In this document: positions 51,945-64,000 of the stretch, piece by piece | How positions within the stretch are numbered: the first letter of the stretch is position 1 | How the letters are laid out: each line of letters opens with the position of its first letter | Notes under the pieces: generated by a model | Told to the model about the DNA's origin: nothing | What the model saw: only the letters and a program-made list of their open reading frames with translations | Database searches by the model: none | Assembly (NCBI RefSeq): GCF_001854125.1 | Contig: NZ_CP017715.1 | Coordinates: 372,001-436,000, forward strand | DNA from: Marinobacter salinus | GTDB lineage: Bacteria > Pseudomonadota > Gammaproteobacteria > Pseudomonadales > Oleiphilaceae | Direction of reading: 5' to 3' | Length of the DNA stretch: 64,000 nucleotides | Position numbers and translations under genes: made by a program

Positions 51945-51989
51945 TTGACAATTCTGTACCTCTAAACGTATGTTTCAAACAAGTGTTTA
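51945..51989 (+). promoter_or_regulatory. Promoter overlapped by two tandem PsrA-like boxes
   Basis: TTGACA (51945-51950) and TATGTT (51969-51974) with an 18-base spacer form a sigma70-like promoter. Two adjacent copies of AAAC-N4-GTTT lie at 51964-51975 and 51977-51988, 13 bases apart, the first covering the -10. PsrA of Pseudomonas binds C/G-AAAC-N2-4-GTTT-G/C and represses fatty-acid oxidation genes until long-chain fatty acids appear. The downstream acyl-CoA dehydrogenase is a fitting target. Confidence 0.65.
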
Positions 51990-52088
51990 ACTAAGGCTGC
52001 AGCGCAGAGCGTTGCGGTGTCTGAGCAAACCCAAGGCCAGAAGCTGTCAAATCTGATTCAGCCAAGACCGAAAACCGAGGTGGATTCC

Positions 52089-53888
52089 ATGCCTGACTAC
52101 AAAGCGCCCCTGCGCGACATCAAGTTCGTAATGACCGAGCTGCTGGACAGCGAGCAGCACTACGCCAACCTGGAAGGAGCGGAAGACGCCACTCCGGATA
52201 TGGTGGATGCCATTATCGGGGAAGGTGCGAAGTTCTGTGAGCAGGTTTTGTCTCCGCTGAACCAGGTGGGTGACAAAGAAGGTTGTACCTGGAGCGAAGA
52301 CGGTGTGAAAACGCCGACAGGCTTCAAGGAAGCATACCAGCAGTACGTGGAAGGCGGCTGGCCGTCCATGACTGCCGATCCCAATTACGGTGGTCAGGGG
52401 CTGCCTCACTCTCTTGGCTTGGTCATGAGTGAAATGGTCGGCACAGCAAACTGGTCCTTTGGTATGTACCCCGGGCTGAGTCACGGTGCGACAAATACCA
52501 TCGAGGAGCATGGTACTGAAGAGCAGAAGCAGACCTATCTGACCAAGCTGATTAGCGGTGAGTGGACCGGCACAATGTGTCTGACCGAGCCTCACTGCGG
52601 TTCTGACCTGGGCACCCTGCGTACCAAGGCCGAGCCGAATGCCGATGGCACCTATGCGATTACCGGAACCAAGATCTTTATCTCTGCCGGTGAGCACGAC
52701 ATGGCCGAGAACATCGTGCACATCGTTCTTGCGCGCCTGCCAGGCGCGCCGGAAGGTACCAAGGGCATTTCGCTGTTTATCGTGCCCAAGAATCTGCCGA
52801 ACGACGAGGGCTCCTCGGGTGAGCGCAATGCTGTTTCCTGCGGTTCTATCGAGCACAAGATGGGGATTCACGGCAATGCGACCTGTGTCATGAACTTCGA
52901 CGGCGCCAAAGGCTGGTTGATCGGTCCGGAAAACAGGGGCCTGAACTGCATGTTCACGTTCATGAACACCGCACGTATCGGCACAGCTATCCAGGGCCTG
53001 GGTGCTGCCGAGCTTGGCTTCCAGGGCTCCCTTGCCTACGCCAAAGAGCGTCTGGCCATGCGTTCACTGAGCGGACCCAAGAACCCGGAAGGTATCGCGG
53101 ATCCGATCATCGTTCATCCAGACGTGCGCCGCATGCTACTTACCCAGAAGGCCGTGGCTGAAGGTGCTCGCGCCCTCATTTATCTGACCGCGCAGCAGGC
53201 GGATATTGTGCACAGTGGCAAGACTGAAGAAGAGCGCAAGGCCGCTGACGAGGCGCTGGGCTTCCTGACCCCGATTGCCAAAGCGTTCTTGACGGAAATC
53301 GGCTACGAAGCAGCCAACCTGGGCATGCAGGTATTCGGTGGCCACGGTTTCATCTCCGAGTGGGGCATGGAACAGAACGTTCGTGACGCCCGGATCGGTA
53401 TGATCTATGAAGGTACCACCGGCATCCAGGCGCTGGACCTTCTGGGCCGCAAGGTTCTGATGACCCAGGGCGAGTCGCTGAAGGGGTTCACCAGGCAGGT
53501 GCACGTGTTCTGCAAGGAAAATGCGGATAACGAACAGCTGAAGGAATTCCTGGAGCCATTGGCAGCGCTGAACAAGGAGTGGGGCGATCTGACAATGAAG
53601 ATCGGCATGACCGCCATGAAGAACCGCGAAGAAGTCGGTGCCGCGTCTGTGGACTATCTGATGTATTCCGGCTACGCGGTGTTCGCCTATCTTTGGGCCC
53701 GTATGGCCAAGGTGGCCTTGGACAAGATGGCAGATGGCACTTCCGAGGAAATGTTCTACAACGCCAAGGTCCAGACCGCACGTTTCTACTTCAAGCGTAT
53801 GCTGCCTCGTGCCAGGGGCCATGCTGAGAGCATGCTGGCGGGTGCGGACAGTCTGATGGACATGCCAGAGGAAGCCTTCGCGATCTAA
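52089..53888 (+). CDS. Acyl-CoA dehydrogenase (long, with C-terminal domain), first copy
   Basis: FAD enzyme for the first step of fatty-acid beta-oxidation, 599 residues, the long type with an extra C-terminal helical domain found in Pseudomonas and relatives. Seen are the FAD/substrate segment MCLTEPHCGSDLGTLRTKA, QVFGGHGFISEWGMEQ and the catalytic Glu in YEGTTGIQALDLLGRK. The ATG at 52089 has GAGGTGG upstream; the GTG at 52017 would add 24 unconvincing residues. A PsrA-like operator lies about 100 bases upstream. A paralogue follows on the same strand. Confidence 0.94.
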   Translation: MPDYKAPLRDIKFVMTELLDSEQHYANLEGAEDATPDMVDAIIGEGAKFCEQVLSPLNQVGDKEGCTWSEDGVKTPTGFKEAYQQYVEGGWPSMTADPNYGGQGLPHSLGLVMSEMVGTANWSFGMYPGLSHGATNTIEEHGTEEQKQTYLTKLISGEWTGTMCLTEPHCGSDLGTLRTKAEPNADGTYAITGTKIFISAGEHDMAENIVHIVLARLPGAPEGTKGISLFIVPKNLPNDEGSSGERNAVSCGSIEHKMGIHGNATCVMNFDGAKGWLIGPENRGLNCMFTFMNTARIGTAIQGLGAAELGFQGSLAYAKERLAMRSLSGPKNPEGIADPIIVHPDVRRMLLTQKAVAEGARALIYLTAQQADIVHSGKTEEERKAADEALGFLTPIAKAFLTEIGYEAANLGMQVFGGHGFISEWGMEQNVRDARIGMIYEGTTGIQALDLLGRKVLMTQGESLKGFTRQVHVFCKENADNEQLKEFLEPLAALNKEWGDLTMKIGMTAMKNREEVGAASVDYLMYSGYAVFAYLWARMAKVALDKMADGTSEEMFYNAKVQTARFYFKRMLPRARGHAESMLAGADSLMDMPEEAFAI

Positions 53889-53923
53889 GGCGCGGGCACC
53901 GAAGGAACGTTCAGAGGATACAG

Positions 53924-53952
53924 AGCCCGCTCTCATCGGAGGCGGGCTTTTT
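53924..53952 (+). terminator. Terminator after the first acyl-CoA dehydrogenase
   Basis: AGCCCGC (53924-53930) pairs with GCGGGCT (53942-53948), followed by TTTTT. It lies in the 210-base gap before the second acyl-CoA dehydrogenase, so the two genes probably have separate promoters. Confidence 0.8.
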
Positions 53953-54098
53953 CCATGAGTTGAGTTCCGCTTTTGAGGTAGAATAAAGCCCTATAAAAAT
54001 AAACTTGAGCGGACACATAGCCCGAGCAGGTGGGCCTGGCCAGAGACAAGGCCGTTTTGCCGCCTGAATAGATTGACTGAAATTTTGGAGAGTTATAA

Positions 54099-55895
54099 AT
54101 GGCTGATTACCAGGCACCCCTACGTGACATGCGCTTCGTGTTGAATGAGGTTTTTGATGCCCCCGCGCTGTGGGCGTCCCTGCCCAAAGTTGCCGAGAAT
54201 GTAGATCCGGAAACGGCCGACGCAATTCTGGAGGAAGCCGGCAAAATCAGTAGTGGCGTGCTGGCACCGCTCAATCGTGAAGGTGACGAGCAGGGCAGCA
54301 AGTGGAATGAAGGCGAAGTGACCGCGCCGGAAGGTTTCAGGGAAGCCTACCAGACTATCGTTGAAGGGGGCTGGAATGGCCTTGGCGGCAACCCTGAGTT
54401 TGGTGGTATGGGGATGCCCAAGACGTTAGTCGCCCAGTTCGAAGAGATGATGCAGGGAGCCAACATGGCGTTTGGTCTGGCGCCAATGCTGACTGCCGGC
54501 GCCTGTCTGGCGCTGGATGCTCACGGTAGCCAGGAACTGAAAGAAAAGTATCTGCCCAATATGTACTCGGGCGTTTGGTCCGGTGCCATGGACCTGACCG
54601 AGCCTCATGCCGGGACGGATCTGGGTATCATTCGCACCAAGGCTCAGCCGAACGATGATGGCTCTTTCAACGTCACCGGCACCAAGATCTTTATCACTTG
54701 GGGCGAGCACGATATGGCTGAGAACATTATTCACCTGGTTCTTGCCAAATTGCCGGACGCGCCTAAGGGTCCTAAGGGCATTTCCCTGCTGCTGGTGCCC
54801 AAATTCCTGGTGAACGACGACGGTTCTCTCGGTGAGCGTAACAGCTTTAGCTGCGGCTCTATCGAAAAGAAGATGGGTATCAAAGGTTCCGCCACCTGCG
54901 TGATGAACTTCGATGGCGCCAAAGGTTGGCTTGTTGGTGAGGAGAACAAAGGCCTCGCCGCGATGTTTACCATGATGAACTATGAACGACTGGGTGTGGG
55001 TATCCAGGGCATTGGCGCCGCCGAAGCCTCACTGCAGAGTGCTCGCGAGTATGCTCTGGACCGTATTCAGAGCCGGGCGCCAACCGGCGCCCAGCAGCCA
55101 GAAAAGGCGGCAGACCCGATTCTGGTTCATCCGGACGTGCGTCGCATGCTGCTGACCATGAAAGGCTATGTCGAAGGCGGCCGTGCCTTCTCTACCTATG
55201 TGGCGCAGTGGCTGGACATTTCCAAATACGCGGACGCCAGCGAGCAGGATCGGCGCAAGCATGCCGAAGGCATGGTGGCGTTGCTGACGCCAGTTGCCAA
55301 AGCATTCCTGACTGACCGTGGGCTGGATGCCTGTATTATGGGGCAGCAGGTTTTTGGCGGGCACGGATTCATACGGGAGTGGGGCCAGGAACAGCTGGTC
55401 CGCGACTGCCGTATTACCCAGATTTATGAGGGCACCAACGGCATCCAGGCGCTGGACCTGATGGGCCGTAAGGTTGTTGGTAGCCAGGGCAAACTCTATG
55501 AGCTGTTTGCCGAGGATGTTGCTGCGTTCATTGAGGAAAATGCTTCTGATGTGAGTCTGCGGCCCTTCCTGGAGCCCCTTGCAGCCGCCCTGGAGCGCCT
55601 GTCTGATGTCACCGAACACGTAGTCAATCAAGCCGCTGACAATCCTGATGCCGTGGGTGCGGCATCGGTAGACTATCTGGATTTGTTTGGTTTGACGGCG
55701 CTCGGCTACATGTGGGCTCGAATTGTTAAGGCGGCAGCGCCACAAGCCGAAGGCGACAGCTCAGGTTTCTACAGCGGCAAGCTTAAAACAGCACGTTTCT
55801 ATTATGATCGTCTGTTGCCCAAGACGGTTTCCCTCGCCGAGGGAATTCGCAGTGGCAGCGAGTCGATGATGGCGCTCACTGCGGACGAATTCTGA
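54099..55895 (+). CDS. Acyl-CoA dehydrogenase, second copy
   Basis: Paralogue of the preceding gene, 598 residues with the same domain order: N-terminal MADYQAPLRDMRFVLNEVF, FAD/substrate region MDLTEPHAGTDLGIIRTKA, GGHGFIREWGQEQ and catalytic Glu in YEGTNGIQALDLMGRK. The ATG follows TTGGAGAG by 6 bases. The two proteins align end to end by eye, so they arose by tandem duplication or old paralogy; different chain-length preference is a reasonable guess. I found no AAAC-N4-GTTT box in front of this copy. A strong terminator closes it. Confidence 0.94.
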   Translation: MADYQAPLRDMRFVLNEVFDAPALWASLPKVAENVDPETADAILEEAGKISSGVLAPLNREGDEQGSKWNEGEVTAPEGFREAYQTIVEGGWNGLGGNPEFGGMGMPKTLVAQFEEMMQGANMAFGLAPMLTAGACLALDAHGSQELKEKYLPNMYSGVWSGAMDLTEPHAGTDLGIIRTKAQPNDDGSFNVTGTKIFITWGEHDMAENIIHLVLAKLPDAPKGPKGISLLLVPKFLVNDDGSLGERNSFSCGSIEKKMGIKGSATCVMNFDGAKGWLVGEENKGLAAMFTMMNYERLGVGIQGIGAAEASLQSAREYALDRIQSRAPTGAQQPEKAADPILVHPDVRRMLLTMKGYVEGGRAFSTYVAQWLDISKYADASEQDRRKHAEGMVALLTPVAKAFLTDRGLDACIMGQQVFGGHGFIREWGQEQLVRDCRITQIYEGTNGIQALDLMGRKVVGSQGKLYELFAEDVAAFIEENASDVSLRPFLEPLAAALERLSDVTEHVVNQAADNPDAVGAASVDYLDLFGLTALGYMWARIVKAAAPQAEGDSSGFYSGKLKTARFYYDRLLPKTVSLAEGIRSGSESMMALTADEF

Positions 55896-55916
55896 TCCGC
55901 CGTTAAACGCAGGTTG

Positions 55917-55944
55917 AAAAAAGCAGGCTTCGGCCTGCTTTTTT
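55917..55944. terminator. Terminator with UUCG tetraloop after the second acyl-CoA dehydrogenase
   Basis: AAGCAGGC and GCCTGCTT enclose TTCG, flanked by an A-run and a T-run, so it can work on both strands: the dehydrogenase gene (plus) and endonuclease I (minus). Confidence 0.93.
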
Positions 55945-55959
55945 CGTTTTCAGGTACTG

Positions 55960-56595
55960 TCAGAGCTGTTCCATTCGGCTGGGATTGGTTACGAAGGGAT
56001 TTTCATTACCCTGAATTTCCGCGATCCGGCGGTGTCTGGTCAGTTCTGTATCGTCTGGCGGATCCAGGCGGCTCCAGCCCTGGAATACGGGCGTGGATCC
56101 CAACCAGGGCAGGTCGTAAGTATCCACCATATAGGCGACAGTACGTGCAATATCGCCTTTCACCAGCTCCGGAGGCTCGAAAAAACCGGCACTCTCGCGA
56201 ATTCCGCAGTCATCCCTGTTGATGGTTTCCCCCAGGTTTTCATACCGGACGCTGCGGCGCTGCATTTCTGTCCTGCTTCGTACCGGAATCATGTTGTGCA
56301 GATCCGATGCGATCTGCCGGTAACGATTATCCCGTTCGCATTGCCGTGAGGTTCCGCAGTCTAGGGCGCTCCTGATATCCGCCAGTGGATAAACATAGCC
56401 ATCTGTCAAAATGAAGCCTTTGCGGGTAAACGGAGTACTGCAGAAGAATGATTTGCCGCCTTCGGCGTAGAGATTGCCCCAGAATTGCTCTTTGATCACC
56501 GTGTCAGGGTCGCTGAACCGGGTGTTCTGACCAATAACAATGCTTGCGGTGCATAAGAACGACAGGGTGGTGAGCGTCAGAAAGAGTTTTTTCAT
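55960..56595 (-). CDS. endA: Periplasmic endonuclease I (EndA/Vvn family)
   Basis: Secreted non-specific DNase of the beta-beta-alpha-metal family, 211 residues. A signal peptide (MKKLFLTLTTLSFLCTASIV) is followed by a body with eight cysteines. The catalytic region is SDLHNMIPVR, with His as general base, and GNENPFV near the end is the usual closing motif. It degrades DNA outside the cytoplasm for nutrition or against incoming DNA. AGG lies 4 bases before the ATG. Convergent with the acyl-CoA dehydrogenase gene. Confidence 0.92.
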   Translation of the reverse strand: MKKLFLTLTTLSFLCTASIVIGQNTRFSDPDTVIKEQFWGNLYAEGGKSFFCSTPFTRKGFILTDGYVYPLADIRSALDCGTSRQCERDNRYRQIASDLHNMIPVRSRTEMQRRSVRYENLGETINRDDCGIRESAGFFEPPELVKGDIARTVAYMVDTYDLPWLGSTPVFQGWSRLDPPDDTELTRHRRIAEIQGNENPFVTNPSRMEQL

Positions 56596-56780
56596 TTGCC
56601 TGTTATACCTCGCCGCGTCAGTGAGCGCCTTATCGGACCGGGCCTCGCTTGAGAATTCACGACTGCCTGGTCAAAAATATGACGCTTTGTTCACTCATGC
56701 TGTGAAGTATGGCACAGAGGCGCTCCACGAGAGCGCCTCCGGGGTGGAAATTTGTAGTGTTGTGTTAACCGGTTAACACT

Positions 56781-57044
56781 TTATTTGAGCTTTTTGCGAA
56801 TGTTCTGATACCCGGTTTTGAGGTCTTCACCCAGCTTCTGGGTTGTTTGCTTCGCTTCCTGAGAGGCGTTTTCTGCATCGTGAAGCACCTGATCAAGTTT
56901 GTTGCGGAAGCGGTCCCAGTTCTGCTCCAGATCGTCCCATTCGTCTTTGACGTCTTCCCCGGCAAGGTGAAGTTGCACGCGGGCCTCATCACGATACTGT
57001 TTAACCTTCTCTGACAACTTCTTGAGTTCTTCTTGAAGACTCAT
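56781..57044 (-). CDS. Small all-helical coiled-coil protein, unknown
   Basis: An 87-residue highly charged protein (MSLQEELKKLSEKVKQYRDE and onwards), predicted as one or two long amphipathic helices with no cysteines, signal or membrane segment. It resembles stress- or membrane-associated helical bundle proteins but I cannot place the family. The ATG has a near-perfect AAGGAGG 10 bases upstream, one of the strongest sites in the window, which suggests high translation. It is a monocistronic gene downstream of holA, and the region 57045-57154 should hold its promoter. Confidence 0.75.
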   Translation of the reverse strand: MSLQEELKKLSEKVKQYRDEARVQLHLAGEDVKDEWDDLEQNWDRFRNKLDQVLHDAENASQEAKQTTQKLGEDLKTGYQNIRKKLK

Positions 57045-57154
57045 ATCAAGCACCTCCTTGGTTTGATGGTGTGCTTACAATGCGCTGTAACGCAAAAACC
57101 TGTCAAGTGTGCGTGGGGGCTGCGCCATACAACCTGAGACCCGCTTGATCCAGG

Positions 57155-58162
57155 TCAGGAACGGGTTGCGAGGAGCGTGGACAAGTCCCGCAGGTGGTGC
57201 CATGGGGAGAGGGTGTCAAAGCCTTTGGCGGATCGGTCTATCGTGCTGCAAAGGGTAATTGCATCGTACAGTTGTGTCCGGTTCAGGCGCCGTGCTGCCT
57301 GCTCCAGTACCCGGGCACGTTGCGGCTGGAACACGCCTCGTTTCTTGAGGAAGCCTGACGTGTTATCGCCCTGGCCTGCAGCTGCCTTGAGCTCCAGTAT
57401 CAGGTTCAGGTCCCGGGTGAGTACTGCAAGCAAGCCCAGAGGGTTTTCGCCTTCCTGTTGCAGCACGCCTATCACTTTGCTTGCATGTGAGGCCCTGCCG
57501 GCCAGCAGTTCTGTCACCAGCTCGAACCCATTGAAGCGGGAACTGTCCTGAACGGCCTGCTCCACCGTTTCCTCGTCAATGGTGTTTCCATTGGTGAGCA
57601 GGGAAAGGCGATCAAGCTCCTGGCTGGCCGCCAGCAAGTTTCCTTCCAGGCGCTCGCCCAGCAGCGCCAGGGCGCCACGAGTGAGGCTCAGGCCCCGACT
57701 GGAGGCGCGTTGCTGCAGCCAGCCCTGGAACTTGTCAGCATCAACTGGCCAGACGGGCACATGCACGCCTTTGTTCTGCAGTTCCTTATACCATTTGCGA
57801 CGGGTTTCCGCGGCGTCAAGGCGAGCGCTGATCAGCAGGAGGATGATGTCTTCAGGGGGATCCTGAAGCACGCGTTCGAGAACCGCCCGGCCATCGCCAA
57901 GTTTGCCGGTGGGGAGGTGGATCTCAATACGACGGCGCTCTGCAAACAGGGACAAAGCGCTGAACTCCTCAGCGACAGCGTTCCAGTCCAGTTGGTGGTC
58001 GGCATGGAAGGTCAGGCGGTCATGAAAACCCGCATCTCGGGCCGACTTCCGCACCTGGTCGCAGCATTCCTGGACCAGCAATGGTTCATCACCTGAAATC
58101 AGGTAGACCGGCGAAAGGCCTTTTTTCAGGAGCTGGGGTAGCTGGGCCGGCTGGGTCTTCAT
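57155..58162 (-). CDS. holA: DNA polymerase III delta subunit
   Basis: Clamp-loader subunit that opens the beta clamp. 335 residues with the AAA-like N-terminal lid (SPVYLISGDEPLLVQECCDQ) and the C-terminal helical collar (WHHLRDLSTLLA). Sequence similarity in this family is low, but the leuS-lptE-holA neighbourhood is diagnostic. It overlaps lptE by 4 bases (ATGA). The fit of the first residues (MKTQPAQLPQLL) is typical. Confidence 0.95.
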   Translation of the reverse strand: MKTQPAQLPQLLKKGLSPVYLISGDEPLLVQECCDQVRKSARDAGFHDRLTFHADHQLDWNAVAEEFSALSLFAERRRIEIHLPTGKLGDGRAVLERVLQDPPEDIILLLISARLDAAETRRKWYKELQNKGVHVPVWPVDADKFQGWLQQRASSRGLSLTRGALALLGERLEGNLLAASQELDRLSLLTNGNTIDEETVEQAVQDSSRFNGFELVTELLAGRASHASKVIGVLQQEGENPLGLLAVLTRDLNLILELKAAAGQGDNTSGFLKKRGVFQPQRARVLEQAARRLNRTQLYDAITLCSTIDRSAKGFDTLSPWHHLRDLSTLLATRS

Positions 58163-58746
58163 GGTGTAGCGGGCTGTTCTTCAGCCTGGTTTTTTGCTTC
58201 TTCATATTGATCGCGAATTACCTGAATTCGTGCCTCTGTCAGAGGCGCGAGGCGGAAAATAATCTGTTGGGCGAGGCGATCACCCAGCTGAATCCGGAGC
58301 TCTTCCTCTTCACGCTGTTTCGCGAGCACGTTGGTCTCGTCGTAACGGTAGCTTTCACTGGCAGTGAGACGGGTGTCGGCGATCATTGGAATGCCATTGC
58401 TGCTGACAAGCTCCATGCCGACAGTGTGGAGCAAGGTGTATTCCGCGGCGGCGGCTTGCACTGTGATCGCAGTAGCTCTCCGGTCTTGCTTAAAGCCGCT
58501 CAGGCGCAGAACAAAGGCGGCATCACTGGGCGGCCGGAGGTCAACACCACCAAGATCAAGCTGGTTGCGTAGCGACTGGCAGAGCGAGGTGGGCACTTGG
58601 GCCGAGCACATCACTGCCAGAGGCTGCAAAGCGGATGATACCGGGGGTGCACCCCGGAGCTGAAAGCCGCACCCGGCCAGCAGAACTGCCAGCGCCGTAC
58701 CCAGTGCGGGGTAGCGAGCGGCTTTCAGGCCAGAGCGACAGTTCAT
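58159..58746 (-). CDS. lptE: LPS-assembly lipoprotein LptE
   Basis: Outer-membrane lipoprotein that plugs the LptD barrel and helps insert lipopolysaccharide. The 195-residue protein from the ATG at 58746 has a signal peptide with lipobox LLAGC, then GFQLRGAPPVSSALQPL, typical of LptE. The frame is open to 58764 inside leuS, but those residues are not signal-like. It starts directly after the leuS stop, and holA overlaps its end, giving the leuS-lptE-holA operon. Confidence 0.93.
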   Translation of the reverse strand: MNCRSGLKAARYPALGTALAVLLAGCGFQLRGAPPVSSALQPLAVMCSAQVPTSLCQSLRNQLDLGGVDLRPPSDAAFVLRLSGFKQDRRATAITVQAAAAEYTLLHTVGMELVSSNGIPMIADTRLTASESYRYDETNVLAKQREEEELRIQLGDRLAQQIIFRLAPLTEARIQVIRDQYEEAKNQAEEQPATP

Positions 58747-58747
58747 A

Positions 58748-61360
<2,613 letters not shown>

Positions 61361-62000
61361 TCAAAATGATGTTCGGAGCGGCCGAACATTCTAACGCACA
61401 GAAGGCGTAACAGGTAGTCTGCCAATTTTCTGATCCTGTGCCAGACTATAGGCTAAACAAGGAAGGCTGAACGAGGAGCCGTCATGTCAGAGCCAGAACG
61501 AAACCATTTGTCCGGTAAAGCCCTTGAGGCCTATGACCGTATGCTGGAGAGAGTCCAAAGTCGTCTTAACGAGTTGCAGGAAGCTTCTCTGGAAACATTG
61601 GAAGCGGAAGTGGAAAAAGCCATTGAGTTCGAGTATGAGTTTGAGGAGATGACCCGGGATGAGGCGGACTTGCTCGGAGCCTATCTTCAGCGGGACCTCG
61701 AGCATCTGCTGCACTTTGTAGAGGAAACGGGCGAGGGCCTGAAAGAGTGGTTGCAGCTGGATATCTCGTTGCTGGAACACCAGTTAGCAGACAGTCTGTT
61801 CTCTGTGGCCGACAAAACCCTGGTAGATGCTCTGGAGCTGCGGCAGAAACTGGAGAACAAAGATGCCGGCCATTACATCTCGGGTGAAGTGGCTACGGCA
61901 GGTATGTTTCGCTGCCTGAACTGTAGCCACATGCGCTGCCTGACCGCCACCAGCCACCTCGAACCCTGCGAAGCCTGTGGTTCGCACTACTACGAGCGGG

Positions 62001-64000
<2,000 letters not shown>

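Overview
The window looks like a chromosomal segment of a free-living, motile, oxidative Gammaproteobacterium close to Marinobacter or the Pseudomonas group. Evidence is the roughly 55-60 % GC coding style, single-copy housekeeping genes in an order I recall as shared with Pseudomonas aeruginosa (parE, parC, serB, fimX, psd, motAB, rsgA, orn, queG, nnr, tsaE, amiB, mutL, miaA, hfq, hflX, hflK, hflC, hisZ, purA), and the leuS-lptE-holA and corC-lnt neighbourhoods. I see no rRNA, tRNA, CRISPR array, insertion sequence, phage gene or integrase. It is mostly core genome; the accessory-looking parts are small.

Layout. (1) 1-3076: a surface lipoprotein subtilisin-type protease (5' end outside the window), translationally coupled to a PrcB-family lipoprotein, a pairing reminiscent of the spirochaete dentilisin complex. 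(2) 3144-12000: parE, an SLC13-type transporter with TrkA-C regulatory domains, an apparently active EAL phosphodiesterase with a possible tiny leader ORF upstream, a cytochrome b561/YceI pair, a chemoreceptor and a small membrane protein. (3) 12073-19810: parC-serB behind a good sigma70 promoter, then FimX (degenerate GGDEF and EAL) with an upstream PilZ-like partner on the opposite strand. (4) 20035-25543: EF-P and its modification enzymes EpmA and EpmB, phosphatidylserine decarboxylase and the MotAB stator. (5) 25563-41620: the conserved rsgA to purA block for ribosome maturation, RNA turnover, tRNA modification, cell-wall amidase, mismatch repair, Hfq, FtsH modulators, histidine and purine synthesis. 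(6) 41622-46812: srkA-cmoA-cmoB operon, an FAD oxidoreductase and ComF. (7) 46813-50818: biotin genes bioB-bioF-bioC-bioD behind a clear BirA operator; bioH is missing from its common position. (8) 50870-51814: a mini flagellar-axial-like protein and an HEAAH-motif SprA-related protein. (9) 51945-55944: two long acyl-CoA dehydrogenases; the first has a promoter overlapped by two tandem PsrA-like boxes. (10) 55960-64000: endonuclease I, a small helical protein, holA-lptE-leuS, a zinc-ribbon protein, lnt and the 3' part of corC.

How the genes work together: several serve surface and motility biology (protease/PrcB, FimX and PilZ-like protein for type IV pili, EAL enzyme, chemoreceptor, MotAB, mini axial protein, LptE, Lnt). 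Others form compact metabolic or RNA-processing units. The most unusual signals are the PrcB/protease couple, the 15-codon ORF followed by a hairpin, the tandem PsrA-like operator, the missing bioH with a 38-codon coupled ORF in its place, and the mini axial protein next to a metalloprotease-like gene. All functional calls come from reading motifs and remembered family knowledge; no database search was run.
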